From Streptomyces xinghaiensis S187 (GTDB taxonomy: Bacteria > Actinomycetota > Actinomycetes > Streptomycetales > Streptomycetaceae): a stretch of 64,000 bases of DNA. Below are positions 1-7,577 of this stretch, piece by piece; positions within the stretch are counted from its first letter, which is position 1; every line of letters starts with the position of its first letter. The notes below the pieces were generated by a model. The model was not told the DNA's origin. It worked only from the letters and a program-made list of their open reading frames with translations, and did not search any database. The stretch covers positions 2,232,001-2,296,000 of the forward strand of contig NZ_CP023202.1 of NCBI RefSeq assembly GCF_000220705.2. Reading direction: 5' to 3'. Position numbers and translations under genes: made by a program.

Positions 1-12
1 TGACGTTAACTG

Positions 13-93
13 ATGACTTCCTACGGGTCAAAGCAGGGTGAGCGCAAGGCCGAGGCCGCCCGCAAGCGCAGGAGGAAGTGGCTCCGAAGCTGA
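13..93 (+). CDS. very short basic peptide ORF, possibly a gene remnant
   Basis: A 26-codon ATG frame encodes a strongly basic peptide (KAEAARKRRRKW near its end). In-frame stops lie just upstream at positions 1-3 and 7-9, so it is not the tail of a gene entering the window in this frame. It reads more like coding sequence than its surroundings, but there is no clear ribosome-binding site and no recognisable family. It may be a remnant of a gene whose remainder lies to the left. Low confidence. Confidence 0.2.
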   Translation: MTSYGSKQGERKAEAARKRRRKWLRS

Positions 94-629
94 CATCTCC
101 AGTTGGCATCAACGACGCCGGACAGAGGCGTACACGAGCACTCGTCTCCGGCCTTCACAAGGGCAGGCGACAGCTCTCAGCACGTGCATGAGTCGAACTT
201 ACGAGGTGAGGATCACGGCAGGTTTGGACTAAGCGCACGAGTGCGACCTGTGATGGCAGAGGTCGCCAAAGATGACCATCATTTCCCCTGCCTAGCTCTG
301 GCCGCTAGCTTTTTTGCGTCTTACCGCGACCACCTCCCGCCTCAGTCTGCTCAATATGAGAGACTTGAGCATCGGAATCTCACAACCCCGGAGCGGGGGT
401 TTCTCCGTGTGGCCGCAGGCTGTTACGCTCTCAAGCATCGTCGTGCCGGTAGCGCATGGCGTAGGGCATCTCGCCGGGACAGCTTGCTAATCGGGAAAGC
501 ATCCACGCGGTACGCGCGTCCATGACTCCGCTGAATCTAGATAACAGCCGGCGGGCACGCCAGGTGGTTACCGGAGCAAGCAGCCAACGGTTTGCAGAGA
601 ACCCGGGACGCGAACTGCGTGGCGCTCTT
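94..629. other. non-coding stretch left of the amyloid-motif pair
   Basis: About 540 bases with no open frame that looks coding on either strand. Base composition is visibly less GC-rich than the core of the window. The only clear element is a hairpin at 384-401, listed separately. Confidence 0.5.
384..401 (-). terminator. probable terminator hairpin downstream of the NLR-like gene
   Basis: AACCCCG pairs with CGGGGGTT around the three-base loop GAG. It lies about 230 bases beyond the stop of the minus-strand gene ending at 630 and is the first strong hairpin after it. There is no clean U-tract, which is common in high-GC actinobacteria. Confidence 0.45.
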
Positions 630-2774
630 TCACTCGCCCGCGTCATAAGTATCCGCTACTGGACCACCCTCTGCGCTGCTCTGGTGTTGACTGAGCGGAC
701 AGTCAGGCTGATGGCATTGTGCGTGGCGACAGGCACGGAGGTTAGCCAGGGCTAGGCGAGCATCGATAAGAGCTTTGTCCTCATGGCTTGGACTTCCGTA
801 CAGGAAGCGGGACATCGCGTCAACAGGAGTGTGGGCATTGCGGACGTCAGTTAGAAGACCGAAGGTGAAAGCCGGATCCAACTGCTCTTGATGAATGGAC
901 TGAGCCCAGGCCAGCAGGACTTGATAAGCCTGTTCACTTACCTCTGGCTGCTCTAGACTCTTTTGCCACCCGGTGATGAGAAAATCGCGGATCTTGGGCG
1001 ATCTCCCTGCCAATGAGATCAACGTGGTGAGGATATCGACGGAAGGCGTTGGGTCGACAAGTGCAAGAAATGCCCTTGGCCCAGCCGTATGTTTCGGGTA
1101 TTTATCAAACCAGGTGTCGACAGCGTCGATGACACGGTTGAAGCCTGCTTCATTTCCAGCGGCGTAGTCCACCAGGGCATTGGTTGCGATCTGAGCGGCG
1201 TAGTCGTCGTGGGCCAAGACGTGCCGTAGCCTGACCAGTGCTCTATGCGGCCACCGTTGGCCGTACGCTCCTCTGCAGACCAGAGCAACTACCTCACGGT
1301 GAGATTGGGTTTTTCGCGCCCAATCAAGCAAACGACTGTGAGCTTCCCGTGCGATTTCGTCTTTTTGAGAAGCTTCAGTCAATAGGTCGGCGATGATGCG
1401 GATTCGCCCTGTCCCTGAAGATGCTGCCGTGGTCCATTCTTCAAGAACCGAGAAGAAGGGCGGGTCCACAGCACTGAGAGACAGATCCAAGAGACGTCTA
1501 CCGACTTGTTCCGCCCAGGCTTCAGCAACCCCGCCAGGCGCTGTGATGCGCTTCAGCCAATTCTGCGTCTCCTTTCGCTCGGTGGTCCAGTGATGCCAGT
1601 CCATGCGGATGGCGGCGCGGGAGAGCCCGGGTCGGCTATGAAACGATGCTGTGTCATCCGCAGTGATGTCTACGCCGACATCAAGCATTCGACGCCGAGG
1701 GCTGCGACCTTCGCGATAACGCCGCGCAGTCGCTTCCTCACGTGAGCCGAACTCGGTCGCTGCCTTGATGCACAACTCCAGGGGCGCACCTTCTAGATAG
1801 CACGCGGACAGGAGCATCAGCCGGTCTTGGCCGCGGGTTCCGATTTCGACAAGCTTCGTCTCCAGGAATTTCGTCCAGAGGAGGACCTCCTCTCGGATTG
1901 CCTCGATTTCCTTGTGACTCTGCTCCTGAACCGAAGATGTTTGTCTGTCCTGCCGCCCTTCGACTGCAGCGCTCAGGCGCTCTGGCTTGATGTGGTAGAG
2001 ACGCTCAGCGATCGCGACGGCGTCGGCTGGGCTCACGCTGGGGGTGATGAGATCGGAGAAGAAGCCGATCGTCGTGTCGGCAGCAGCCCCCCGCAGGAAG
2101 CTCCGGGTCACGGATTGGCCCGGGTCTGGTTGCAGCCATTGAGCGTGCACAGGACTGCCGAGCCGAGCGGCGAGGTGGTTGTACGCAACTCGTACGGCGT
2201 TCGGGCGTACCGCGGCAATTTCCAAACGGCTGTCTCCCTGCCAGTCCCGCGGATTCGCCGTGATGACCAGGCAAGAACCCGCCCGGTGAAGGGCATCCGC
2301 CCAGGAGGTCAGCTTTTGGGCGATGCCGGCGGAAAGCCGCCGAGACGTCGCATCGAGGAGATATCCATATCCAGGGACAGGTTCTGGGAAGACTTCGAAA
2401 TCCACAGCTTCATCGTCATCGTCACCCCAGTCCGGAGCGACGTCATAGAGATGATGGCCGTCGAAGCGCGTCGAGAGGTGGGTCTGTGCGGCGCGCACTG
2501 CGGAGACGTGCCGCCCAGTTCCCGGCTCCCCAGAGATCACAGCAAGCCCGTGACTGGCTAGGAGGTCAACAGCTCGCTGGGGTGTTGGGGTGTGAGCCCA
2601 TAGGGGTTCCGAGGCCGCTTCCCGGCGCACGCCCGATACCGTGAAGATGGGCAATTTCGGTCGCCGAACGACCGTGATGTTCCCTCGGTTGTCGTGGCCG
2701 ATCTGCACCACGGCACCGTGGTTGTCGGACACCGACTGCCTCGGCAGGGACATATCTGAGAATTCCTGAGACAT
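630..2774 (-). CDS. NLR/STAND-like NTP-binding protein with N-terminal RHIM-like amyloid motif
   Basis: A 714-residue protein. Residues 20-33 read G-A-V-V-Q-I-G-H-D-N-R-G-N-I, matching the RHIM core (V/I-Q-I/V-G-x-x-N). A degenerate P-loop follows at 82-89 (GEPGTGRH): the invariant Lys is Arg and the Ser/Thr is His, so hydrolysis is doubtful. A hydrophobic strand ending in Asp (GYGYLLD) could be Walker B. The C-terminal two thirds look alpha-helical without a repeat I can assign. The gene directly upstream carries the same motif at its C-terminus, the known arrangement of bacterial NLR/BELL pairs. I take the ATG at 2774, which has GGGAGG eight bases upstream; an in-frame TTG at 2780 overlaps the upstream stop. 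The defence or cell-death role is inferred from motif pairing and gene order. Confidence 0.75.
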   Translation of the reverse strand: MSQEFSDMSLPRQSVSDNHGAVVQIGHDNRGNITVVRRPKLPIFTVSGVRREAASEPLWAHTPTPQRAVDLLASHGLAVISGEPGTGRHVSAVRAAQTHLSTRFDGHHLYDVAPDWGDDDDEAVDFEVFPEPVPGYGYLLDATSRRLSAGIAQKLTSWADALHRAGSCLVITANPRDWQGDSRLEIAAVRPNAVRVAYNHLAARLGSPVHAQWLQPDPGQSVTRSFLRGAAADTTIGFFSDLITPSVSPADAVAIAERLYHIKPERLSAAVEGRQDRQTSSVQEQSHKEIEAIREEVLLWTKFLETKLVEIGTRGQDRLMLLSACYLEGAPLELCIKAATEFGSREEATARRYREGRSPRRRMLDVGVDITADDTASFHSRPGLSRAAIRMDWHHWTTERKETQNWLKRITAPGGVAEAWAEQVGRRLLDLSLSAVDPPFFSVLEEWTTAASSGTGRIRIIADLLTEASQKDEIAREAHSRLLDWARKTQSHREVVALVCRGAYGQRWPHRALVRLRHVLAHDDYAAQIATNALVDYAAGNEAGFNRVIDAVDTWFDKYPKHTAGPRAFLALVDPTPSVDILTTLISLAGRSPKIRDFLITGWQKSLEQPEVSEQAYQVLLAWAQSIHQEQLDPAFTFGLLTDVRNAHTPVDAMSRFLYGSPSHEDKALIDARLALANLRACRHAQCHQPDCPLSQHQSSAEGGPVADTYDAGE

Positions 2775-2776
2775 GG

Positions 2777-3175
2777 TCAAGACCTCCCGGTGTTGAGGTC
2801 TCCGAGATTGTCCCTCCCCACTTGGATTACAGACCCGCTGTTACCCGTCACGCCCTGGTTCACAACTCCAGTCTGCTCATCTGTACGACGGCTTGCCAGG
2901 GCGGCCAGATCACTGGCCGCCTCTGGGAAGTCTTCAACCAATGTGATCAATCGACGCTGCCACCGATCTTGAAGCTCAGCCACGTCAAGGTTGTTGGCTT
3001 GCGCTTGGTCGGCGTCAAGTCGGCTCAGTTGCCGCTGCTCTTCAGCTTCGCCACCATGCCGGAACAGGCGTGCCGCGGCCGCCCGCGCAGAAGTCCAGCT
3101 GTCCTTGATCATCTCAGCCACCAGCGCCGCTGCGGCAGCACCGGCTACGGCAACCAACTGAGTCTGCTCACTCAC
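2777..3175 (-). CDS. small helical effector-like protein with C-terminal RHIM-like amyloid motif (BELL-like)
   Basis: A 132-residue protein with a GTG start; GGGAGG lies 11 bases upstream. An in-frame ATG at 3208 and a longer frame from 3262 are possible but have no visible ribosome-binding site. Residues 7-24 are hydrophobic and Ala-rich, followed by amphipathic, charged helices to about residue 95. After a short linker the C-terminus has G-S-V-I-Q-V-G-R-D-N-L-G-D-L (114-127), which shares Q, G, D, N and G positions with the motif of the downstream protein. By analogy with bacterial BELL and fungal HeLo-type proteins, the helical part would be the toxic, possibly membrane-acting domain and the tail would template on the partner. 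Its stop overlaps the in-frame TTG of the next gene, so the two are probably coupled. Confidence 0.65.
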   Translation of the reverse strand: MSEQTQLVAVAGAAAAALVAEMIKDSWTSARAAAARLFRHGGEAEEQRQLSRLDADQAQANNLDVAELQDRWQRRLITLVEDFPEAASDLAALASRRTDEQTGVVNQGVTGNSGSVIQVGRDNLGDLNTGRS

Positions 3176-3311
3176 GAGTCCTTGACCCTCCCGTTGACCT
3201 GTTGACATCACGCGCTGGGCAGGCACGCGACTTCCGCAGGATGCCAGGGAGGAAATCCGCACGAAGAGAGAACAGCAGAGTATGGCTGGAAGCAGTCGGA
3301 CATCGCAGCTT

Positions 3312-3468
3312 TCAGGCAGAAAAGTCGATCACTGTGCCCTCGCTCCGGTGTATCCCAAAGTCGACCGTCTCAGCCAGATAGGTACGGGTACTGCAGCACA
3401 GGGGCCACCTCATCGAGAAGGCGCCAAACCGCAACCGCCTGCACGGTCACCGGGCCCCTCCGCCGCAT
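3312..3468 (-). pseudogene. frameshifted small gene remnant
   Basis: On the minus strand an ATG frame reads MRRRGPVTVQAVAVW... then RLLDEVAPVLQYPYL and stops. Shifting frame at about 3390 continues sensibly as YLAETVDFGIHRSEG, with a stop at 3312. The join gives a coherent product of about 50 residues, so this is best read as a small gene broken by an indel. I do not recognise the family. Two more remnants on the same strand lie just upstream (3634-3960 and 3983-4140). Confidence 0.45.
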
Positions 3469-3633
3469 CGTCCGGGCTGCGGCGCTGGGCGCCGGTCCCG
3501 GCGGTGCGGCGGATTGCCCGCAGGCAGCGGAGAGCCCCGTCCACCGACCGCCGATGAGCGCCCTTGGGTCAACAGTGGTGTACGGGGCCGCTCACCCGGT
3601 CGCCGACCAGCAACCGTTGGTCCGGGGCGTTGT

Positions 3634-3960
3634 TCAGGCCGCAGAGCTGTTCGGTCCCGGCGGTCCAGCGTCCTCCATGGCGAGCTTCTGGGCGATCTCC
3701 CCCGACAGTCCCGCCGTCAGCAGGCACGTTAGGAGCTGCACCGCTTCCGGGCGGACCATGCCGAGTTGGATTACGCCGTCACCTGAGACATACACGTCGG
3801 CCCTCAGGCCGGGGGAAGTCGGTCTCCAGGCTCAGCGCCCGCAGTTGCTCCGCCAGGGCATCGGCGCCCCGACTCGCAGCCGCCCAGGCCACGCACGGAC
3901 GCCACCGCCGGGGACGAGTTCTCCGCCCGCCGCTGGCACGCTCCTCGCGGGTCGATCATG
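3634..3960 (-). pseudogene. frameshifted conserved-hypothetical remnant
   Basis: The minus strand holds protein-like pieces in different frames: an ATG at 3960 (MIDP), then ADALAEQLRALSLETDF, then RADVYVSGDGVIQLG, VRPEAVQLLTCLLTAG and SGEIAQKLAMEDAG before the stop at 3634. The switch between the second and third pieces falls at a run of five C. Restoring frame would give about 105 residues of a plausible cytosolic protein. Function is unknown. It reads as the downstream partner of the broken gene at 3983-4140. Confidence 0.5.
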
Positions 3961-3982
3961 CCGTGCTCTCCTCTGTCTCTGG

Positions 3983-4140
3983 TCAGTCGGAAGAACGGTC
4001 TGGTGTGCCGCCGGCGGACTTCACGTCCTGGGGGGGGCAGGCCAAGGTGAGCCGCAGCACCGCTCCGCCACCTCCGGGGGTTCGATGAAGCCCTGGCCGA
4101 AGACGGTCAAGTCCGCGCGCAGGTAGGGGAAGTGTGCCGG
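3983..4140 (-). pseudogene. 3' fragment of a broken gene
   Basis: Minus-strand pieces read HFPYLRADLTVFGQGFIEPP and, one frame over, GGGGAVLRLTLACPPQDVK to a stop at 3983. The join is a plausible protein C-terminus with a frameshift in a GGAGGTGGCGGAG stretch. The upstream part of the gene is missing: it ends where the plus-strand HNH nuclease region begins, suggesting insertion or rearrangement there. Such C-termini are seen in small actinobacterial regulatory ATP-binding proteins, but the fragment is too short to assign. Confidence 0.4.
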
Positions 4141-4249
4141 GAGCCGCGCGCCGCTCCTGGCGCAGGTCACACGAAGAACTCTTGCTTGGATCGGCTGAGC
4201 TTCTCAGACTGAGAGCGCCTACGGTCGCACTACGAATTGGGGGTTCGTC

Positions 4250-5212
4250 TTGTCGGATGTCGCAGGCTTCAAGGCTTGGTCCTTCCTCATCACTGGTGAT
4301 GAGCGGCAGTTTCAAGGAAACGACGGCTACGAGGATGTAGCCGAGGAGAGCTACAGCTACGACTCCACCGTAGGCAACTACCGTCGGGTGAAGCCCGGCG
4401 ACCTGGTGGTCGTTCGGAACAGCTACGAGGCCTTGGGTGTCGGCTACATCGAGGAGCTGGAGACAGTACCGGACCAGGAAAAACTCCGGAGTCGCTGTCC
4501 AGCTTGCCGAAGCACCAACTTCAAAGAGCGGACCACGGAGAAGCCTCGCTTCCGATGTAGTCAATGTGGCACCAAGTTCGGCCAGCCAAAGGAAGAGCTC
4601 ATACGGGTTACCACCTTCCGGGCCCACTACGGAGGGTCGTGGCAGCCCTTGGAGGGATGCCTCGATAAGAATCAGCTGGCTGAGATCAGCCTGAGCCGGT
4701 CGGATCAGCAATCGATCAAGGCGATGGACCTGGAACGGACTCTCATTGCCATCGCTGCATGTGGTGTCCGCCTTCCGCCTCAACAGGGCCCTGCGAAACC
4801 GAGACGTCAGCATCCACTGGAGCTGCCCGGGGGGCGTCGACGCACGACAACCGCCGCCCGGCTTGGCCAAGATGCTTTCCGTAGAGCTCTTGTCCATCAA
4901 TACGGGATGATATGCGCCGCCACCGGCCCCAGCCCAGCAGAAACCCTTGAAGCCGCACATATAAGGCCATTCGCCAGAACCGAGCGGCATCGAGTTGAGG
5001 AAGGGGTGTTGTTGAGGGCCGACATCCATCGTCTCTTTGACAGCGGCCTGCTGACTTTCAGCACCGATTTCAAGGTGTGTATCGCACCAAGCCTCTTCGG
5101 CCACCCAACATATATGGCGTTGCAGGGCAACAGAATGCATCTACCAGAGCGGGCCGTTCTGGATCGAGACGCAGTCAAGGAGCATCACAGCCTGACCACC
5201 TCTACTTGGTGA
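4250..5212 (+). CDS. HNH endonuclease with N-terminal PUA/EVE-like domain and zinc ribbon
   Basis: 320 residues from a TTG start with GGGGG about six bases upstream. Residues 8-70 (including FLITGDERQFQG and VKPGDLVVVRNSYE) look like a small beta-rich PUA/EVE-type fold, a class that can read modified bases; this is my inference. A zinc ribbon follows with Cys83, Cys86, Cys103 and Cys106. The C-terminus is an HNH nuclease: CAATG at 222-226, A-A-H237-I, and LLRADIHRLFDSG with Asp258 and His260. The residue before Gly252, often Asn in relatives, is Glu. A reader domain fused to a nuclease is the layout of modification-dependent (type IV) restriction enzymes. It stands alone, beside the amyloid-motif pair and upstream of a GmrSD-like gene. 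Confidence 0.8.
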   Translation: MSDVAGFKAWSFLITGDERQFQGNDGYEDVAEESYSYDSTVGNYRRVKPGDLVVVRNSYEALGVGYIEELETVPDQEKLRSRCPACRSTNFKERTTEKPRFRCSQCGTKFGQPKEELIRVTTFRAHYGGSWQPLEGCLDKNQLAEISLSRSDQQSIKAMDLERTLIAIAACGVRLPPQQGPAKPRRQHPLELPGGRRRTTTAARLGQDAFRRALVHQYGMICAATGPSPAETLEAAHIRPFARTERHRVEEGVLLRADIHRLFDSGLLTFSTDFKVCIAPSLFGHPTYMALQGNRMHLPERAVLDRDAVKEHHSLTTSTW

Positions 5213-5313
5213 CGGTGCCGGAGGCCCGCCCCTTCGACGGGAGGGGAAGTCTGCGACGAGGCGGTCCGATCCGCTTGGCCTTCCGTCCCCTCCCTGCCAG
5301 CCGTTCCACTGGG

Positions 5314-5727
5314 TCAACCGCCCCGGCGGTACGAGAGTCCCACGATTACGGACGTTCCGCGTGTGGGGCGGGGGCGTACGGTCCAGGCGGTGGCGAGGGT
5401 GTCGACGAGGAGGAGGCCTCGGCCGCTTTCGGAGTTCGCGTCCGGGTGGGTCAGTGTTGGCTTGCCTGTGCCCGGGTCGGAGACGGCGAGCCAGTAGTGG
5501 CCGTCGGCCGGCCACAGGACGAGTTCGATCAGCTCCTCTTCTTCCCGGCAGGCGCCGTGGCGGATGGCGTTGGTGACCAGCTCGGAGGTCAACAGGCCGA
5601 GGTCGTCGCGGAAGTGGGGCCGGAGTGCCTGCGGCAGCGAGGCGGCGACGGCGTGGCGGGCATGCCCTACGGAGGTGGGGTGGGCGGGGAAGCGCCAGTG
5701 GGCGGGTACGAGGGGGATCTCGGGCAT
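5314..5727 (-). CDS. ATP-binding protein of the anti-sigma (RsbW/SpoIIAB-like) HATPase family
   Basis: 137 residues; ATG chosen with GGAG six bases upstream. It has a GHKL ATPase core: LLTSELVTNAIRHG (N-box), then SDPGTGKP (G1-type) and SGRGLLLVDTLATAW (G2-type). No receiver or histidine phospho-acceptor region is present. Streptomyces have many such stand-alone HATPase proteins beside XRE/DUF397 pairs, where they are thought to act as protein kinases or partner-binding regulators. It is divergent from the XRE gene at 5982, sharing a 254-base intergenic region. Confidence 0.85.
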   Translation of the reverse strand: MPEIPLVPAHWRFPAHPTSVGHARHAVAASLPQALRPHFRDDLGLLTSELVTNAIRHGACREEEELIELVLWPADGHYWLAVSDPGTGKPTLTHPDANSESGRGLLLVDTLATAWTVRPRPTRGTSVIVGLSYRRGG

Positions 5728-5849
5728 GGCGAACTCCAGTGCTCTGCGATGGGTTTGGGGATCGCCGGTGGCCTGCCGCCCTGGTCGCGGACACACCCGT
5801 CCCAGGGCAGACGGGCATGCTCGCGCGGTGCACTTCCGGCATTGCGGTG

Positions 5850-5862
5850 TGTAACGTACTCA
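5850..5862. promoter_or_regulatory. TGTAACGTACTCA motif in the divergent control region of trio 1
   Basis: The sequence TGTAACGTACTCA lies midway between the ATP-binding gene (starts 5727, -) and the XRE gene (starts 5982, +). An 11-of-13 match (TGTAACTAACTCA, 61536-61548) occupies the equivalent position in the second trio. It could be an operator for the XRE proteins or part of a promoter. An AT-rich stretch (GGTAAATTTTCCAC) lies 30 bases further right. Confidence 0.4.
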
Positions 5863-5981
5863 ACACCGACGGTAGAGCATGTGGTGGTAAATTTTCCACG
5901 CGCTCGGGTTGATTAACCCCCGAGGGTGAGGACAGCCCCCGCGCGCCACTGAGCGGCTTTCGTCGGACGGAAGGAACCCCC

Positions 5982-6830
5982 ATGCCCCCGAGGACGACCC
6001 CCACGGAACGGCAGAAGCGCCTGGGAAGTGAACTGCGGCGCATCCGCACCGCGGCAGGCATGTCCGCGGAGTTCGCGGCGGGCCTGCTCGGCGTGGACCG
6101 GGGCAAGATCTCCAACATCGAGTCCGGCGTCCGGGGCATCAGCGCCGACCGCCTGCGCACCCTGGCCTGCAACTGCGATGTGACCGATGAGCCGTACGTC
6201 AAGGCACTCGTCGAGATGGCTCGGGCACGTACGGGTTGGTGGGAGCGCTACCGAGGCATCCTGCCCCAAGGCTTGCTCGACATCGCAGAAACGGAAAGCA
6301 ACGCCGCACGCATTCATGGCGTCAACACTGTGCATGTCCCCGGCATGCTCCAGACCTCGGAACAGGCGATGGCCATCTTCCGGGCTGCTGTTCCCCCTTT
6401 GCCCGAGCATGAAGTTGCTCTACGACTCGCGCTGCGCGCGGAGCGCCAGGAGGTGATCACCGGCGACAAGGCGATCCCGTACATCGCCGTCATTCACGAG
6501 GCCGCGCTCCGGATGCGGTTCGGCGGCACCGACGTGGCCCGCGCCCAGCTGGAGTACCTGTTGGAGGTCTCCGAGCGGGACAACGTCACCGTGCTCGCCC
6601 TCCCCTTCGCCCACGGCGCCTTCCCTGGTGCAGGCCAGACCGTCGTCTACATCGAAGGGCCTGTACCGCAGCTCGATACGGTGCAGGTGGACAGCTCCCA
6701 CGGGCCCGCCTTCCTCCACGCCGAGGGTCAGTTGGCGAAATACCGGGCGCAACTGGATCTGTTGGAAGGTCTGGCATTGCCACCGGAGCAGTCCCGAGAT
6801 TTCATCCGTGACATCGCGCGCCAACTGTGA
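5982..6830 (+). CDS. XRE-family transcriptional regulator with DUF5753 domain
   Basis: 282 residues. An N-terminal helix-turn-helix (about residues 12-65, including SAEFAAGLLGVDRGKISNIE) is followed by the DUF5753 domain: GWWERYRGILPQGLLDIAETE, VPGMLQTSEQA, and a C-terminal part with VTVLALPFAHGAFPG. This is the standard Streptomyces DUF5753 regulator, often called ScmP/WhiJ-like. A DUF397-like gene begins nine bases after its stop and an ATP-binding gene is divergent. Such trios are thought to regulate development or antibiotic production, with the small DUF397 protein as antagonist. Confidence 0.9.
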   Translation: MPPRTTPTERQKRLGSELRRIRTAAGMSAEFAAGLLGVDRGKISNIESGVRGISADRLRTLACNCDVTDEPYVKALVEMARARTGWWERYRGILPQGLLDIAETESNAARIHGVNTVHVPGMLQTSEQAMAIFRAAVPPLPEHEVALRLALRAERQEVITGDKAIPYIAVIHEAALRMRFGGTDVARAQLEYLLEVSERDNVTVLALPFAHGAFPGAGQTVVYIEGPVPQLDTVQVDSSHGPAFLHAEGQLAKYRAQLDLLEGLALPPEQSRDFIRDIARQL

Positions 6831-6839
6831 GGAGCCCCA

Positions 6840-7031
6840 ATGCCGGAGATCACCTGGGAAAGCCCGTTCTGCGCCGAAGGCAGCTCCTGCTTCCGCCTCG
6901 GCACCGATGCCGACGGGAACGGCTACATAGCCGTCAACGGTCAGGAGGAGCGCTACCTCACCGACTCCCTCGAAGCCCTGCGCACGCTCATCACCGACAT
7001 CAAGGCCGGCAAGGCCGACCATCTGCTGTAG
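6840..7031 (+). CDS. DUF397-like small protein, partner of the XRE regulator
   Basis: 63 residues: an ITWESPFCAEGSSCFRLG start followed by GYIAVNGQEERYLTDS and a helical end. The W-x-S-x-x-C and following strand resemble DUF397, but the RDSK-type central motif is absent, so it is a divergent member. A GGAG is visible within the preceding stop region (TGAGGAG). It follows the XRE gene by nine bases and is surely co-transcribed with it. Confidence 0.75.
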   Translation: MPEITWESPFCAEGSSCFRLGTDADGNGYIAVNGQEERYLTDSLEALRTLITDIKAGKADHLL

Positions 7032-7132
7032 GACCTGCCGTGCGCGCCACGTGCCGGGCGGCAGCACCGTGCACGGCTTCCCCTGTGGCGGGGCTCGGGT
7101 CCCCTGCCGGGGCGCCCGGCATGAGGTGCCCA

Positions 7133-7172
7133 AAGACCCCGTCGCCAGCGGAAGCGCTGAGGCCGGGGTCTT
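7133..7172 (+). terminator. hairpin terminator of the XRE/DUF397 operon
   Basis: AAGACCCCG (7133-7141) pairs with CGGGGTCTT (7164-7172). An inner stem CAGCG/CGCTG closes on GAAG. It lies about 100 bases after the DUF397-like stop and just beyond the end of the convergent minus-strand gene at 7227, so it may serve both directions. Confidence 0.7.
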
Positions 7173-7226
7173 CGCGTATGTGCGGGTGTGTGCTGTCCGG
7201 AGCGAGCGTCTGTCAGGGGCTGCGGG

Positions 7227-7577
7227 CTATTCGCGGGCCGGCGGCCGGGGGCGGACGCCCAGGGTGGTGGGCGTTTCTCCTGCCGTGGTCCGGGCCTCCG
7301 CGAGCGATCGCTGTACGTCGCCCACCAGGTTCCGGAGGCGTCCCGGCCGTACGTCCTCGTGTTCCATCCAGTCGTCGAGGCGCGGGCGCAAGTGCCGTGC
7401 CATGCCCGTCCCGTGGCGGCGCAGTACTGAGCGATGGATCGAGATCTCCGCCTGTACTTCTCGCCGGAGATCATCGGTCCAGCCCTGCGCCCGGTCGTCC
7501 TCGCGCAGCGGGGACTTGAGAGCGGCCACCGCTGCGTCGAGGACCGCGAGCACGGTCGTGCCGGGTGTCACGGTCAC
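7227..7577 (-). CDS. small helical protein coupled to the GmrSD-like gene
   Basis: 116 residues. The GTG start overlaps the stop of the DUF262 gene (GTGA), so it is translationally coupled. It is charged and predicted largely helical (WTDDLRREVQAEISIHRSVL, MEHEDVRPGRLRNLVGDVQR), with a Pro/Arg-rich tail. I do not recognise a family. Coupling suggests a dedicated partner of the upstream protein, such as a regulatory, antitoxin-like or structural subunit. The frame continues far upstream as an antisense-like open frame, but coding sense begins only at this start. Confidence 0.65.
   Translation of the reverse strand: MTVTPGTTVLAVLDAAVAALKSPLREDDRAQGWTDDLRREVQAEISIHRSVLRRHGTGMARHLRPRLDDWMEHEDVRPGRLRNLVGDVQRSLAEARTTAGETPTTLGVRPRPPARE

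Noticed and set aside
3983..5140. A 385-codon minus-strand open frame across the HNH gene
   Set aside because: Only its last 50 codons look coding and they belong to a decayed gene; the rest is antisense to the HNH nuclease.
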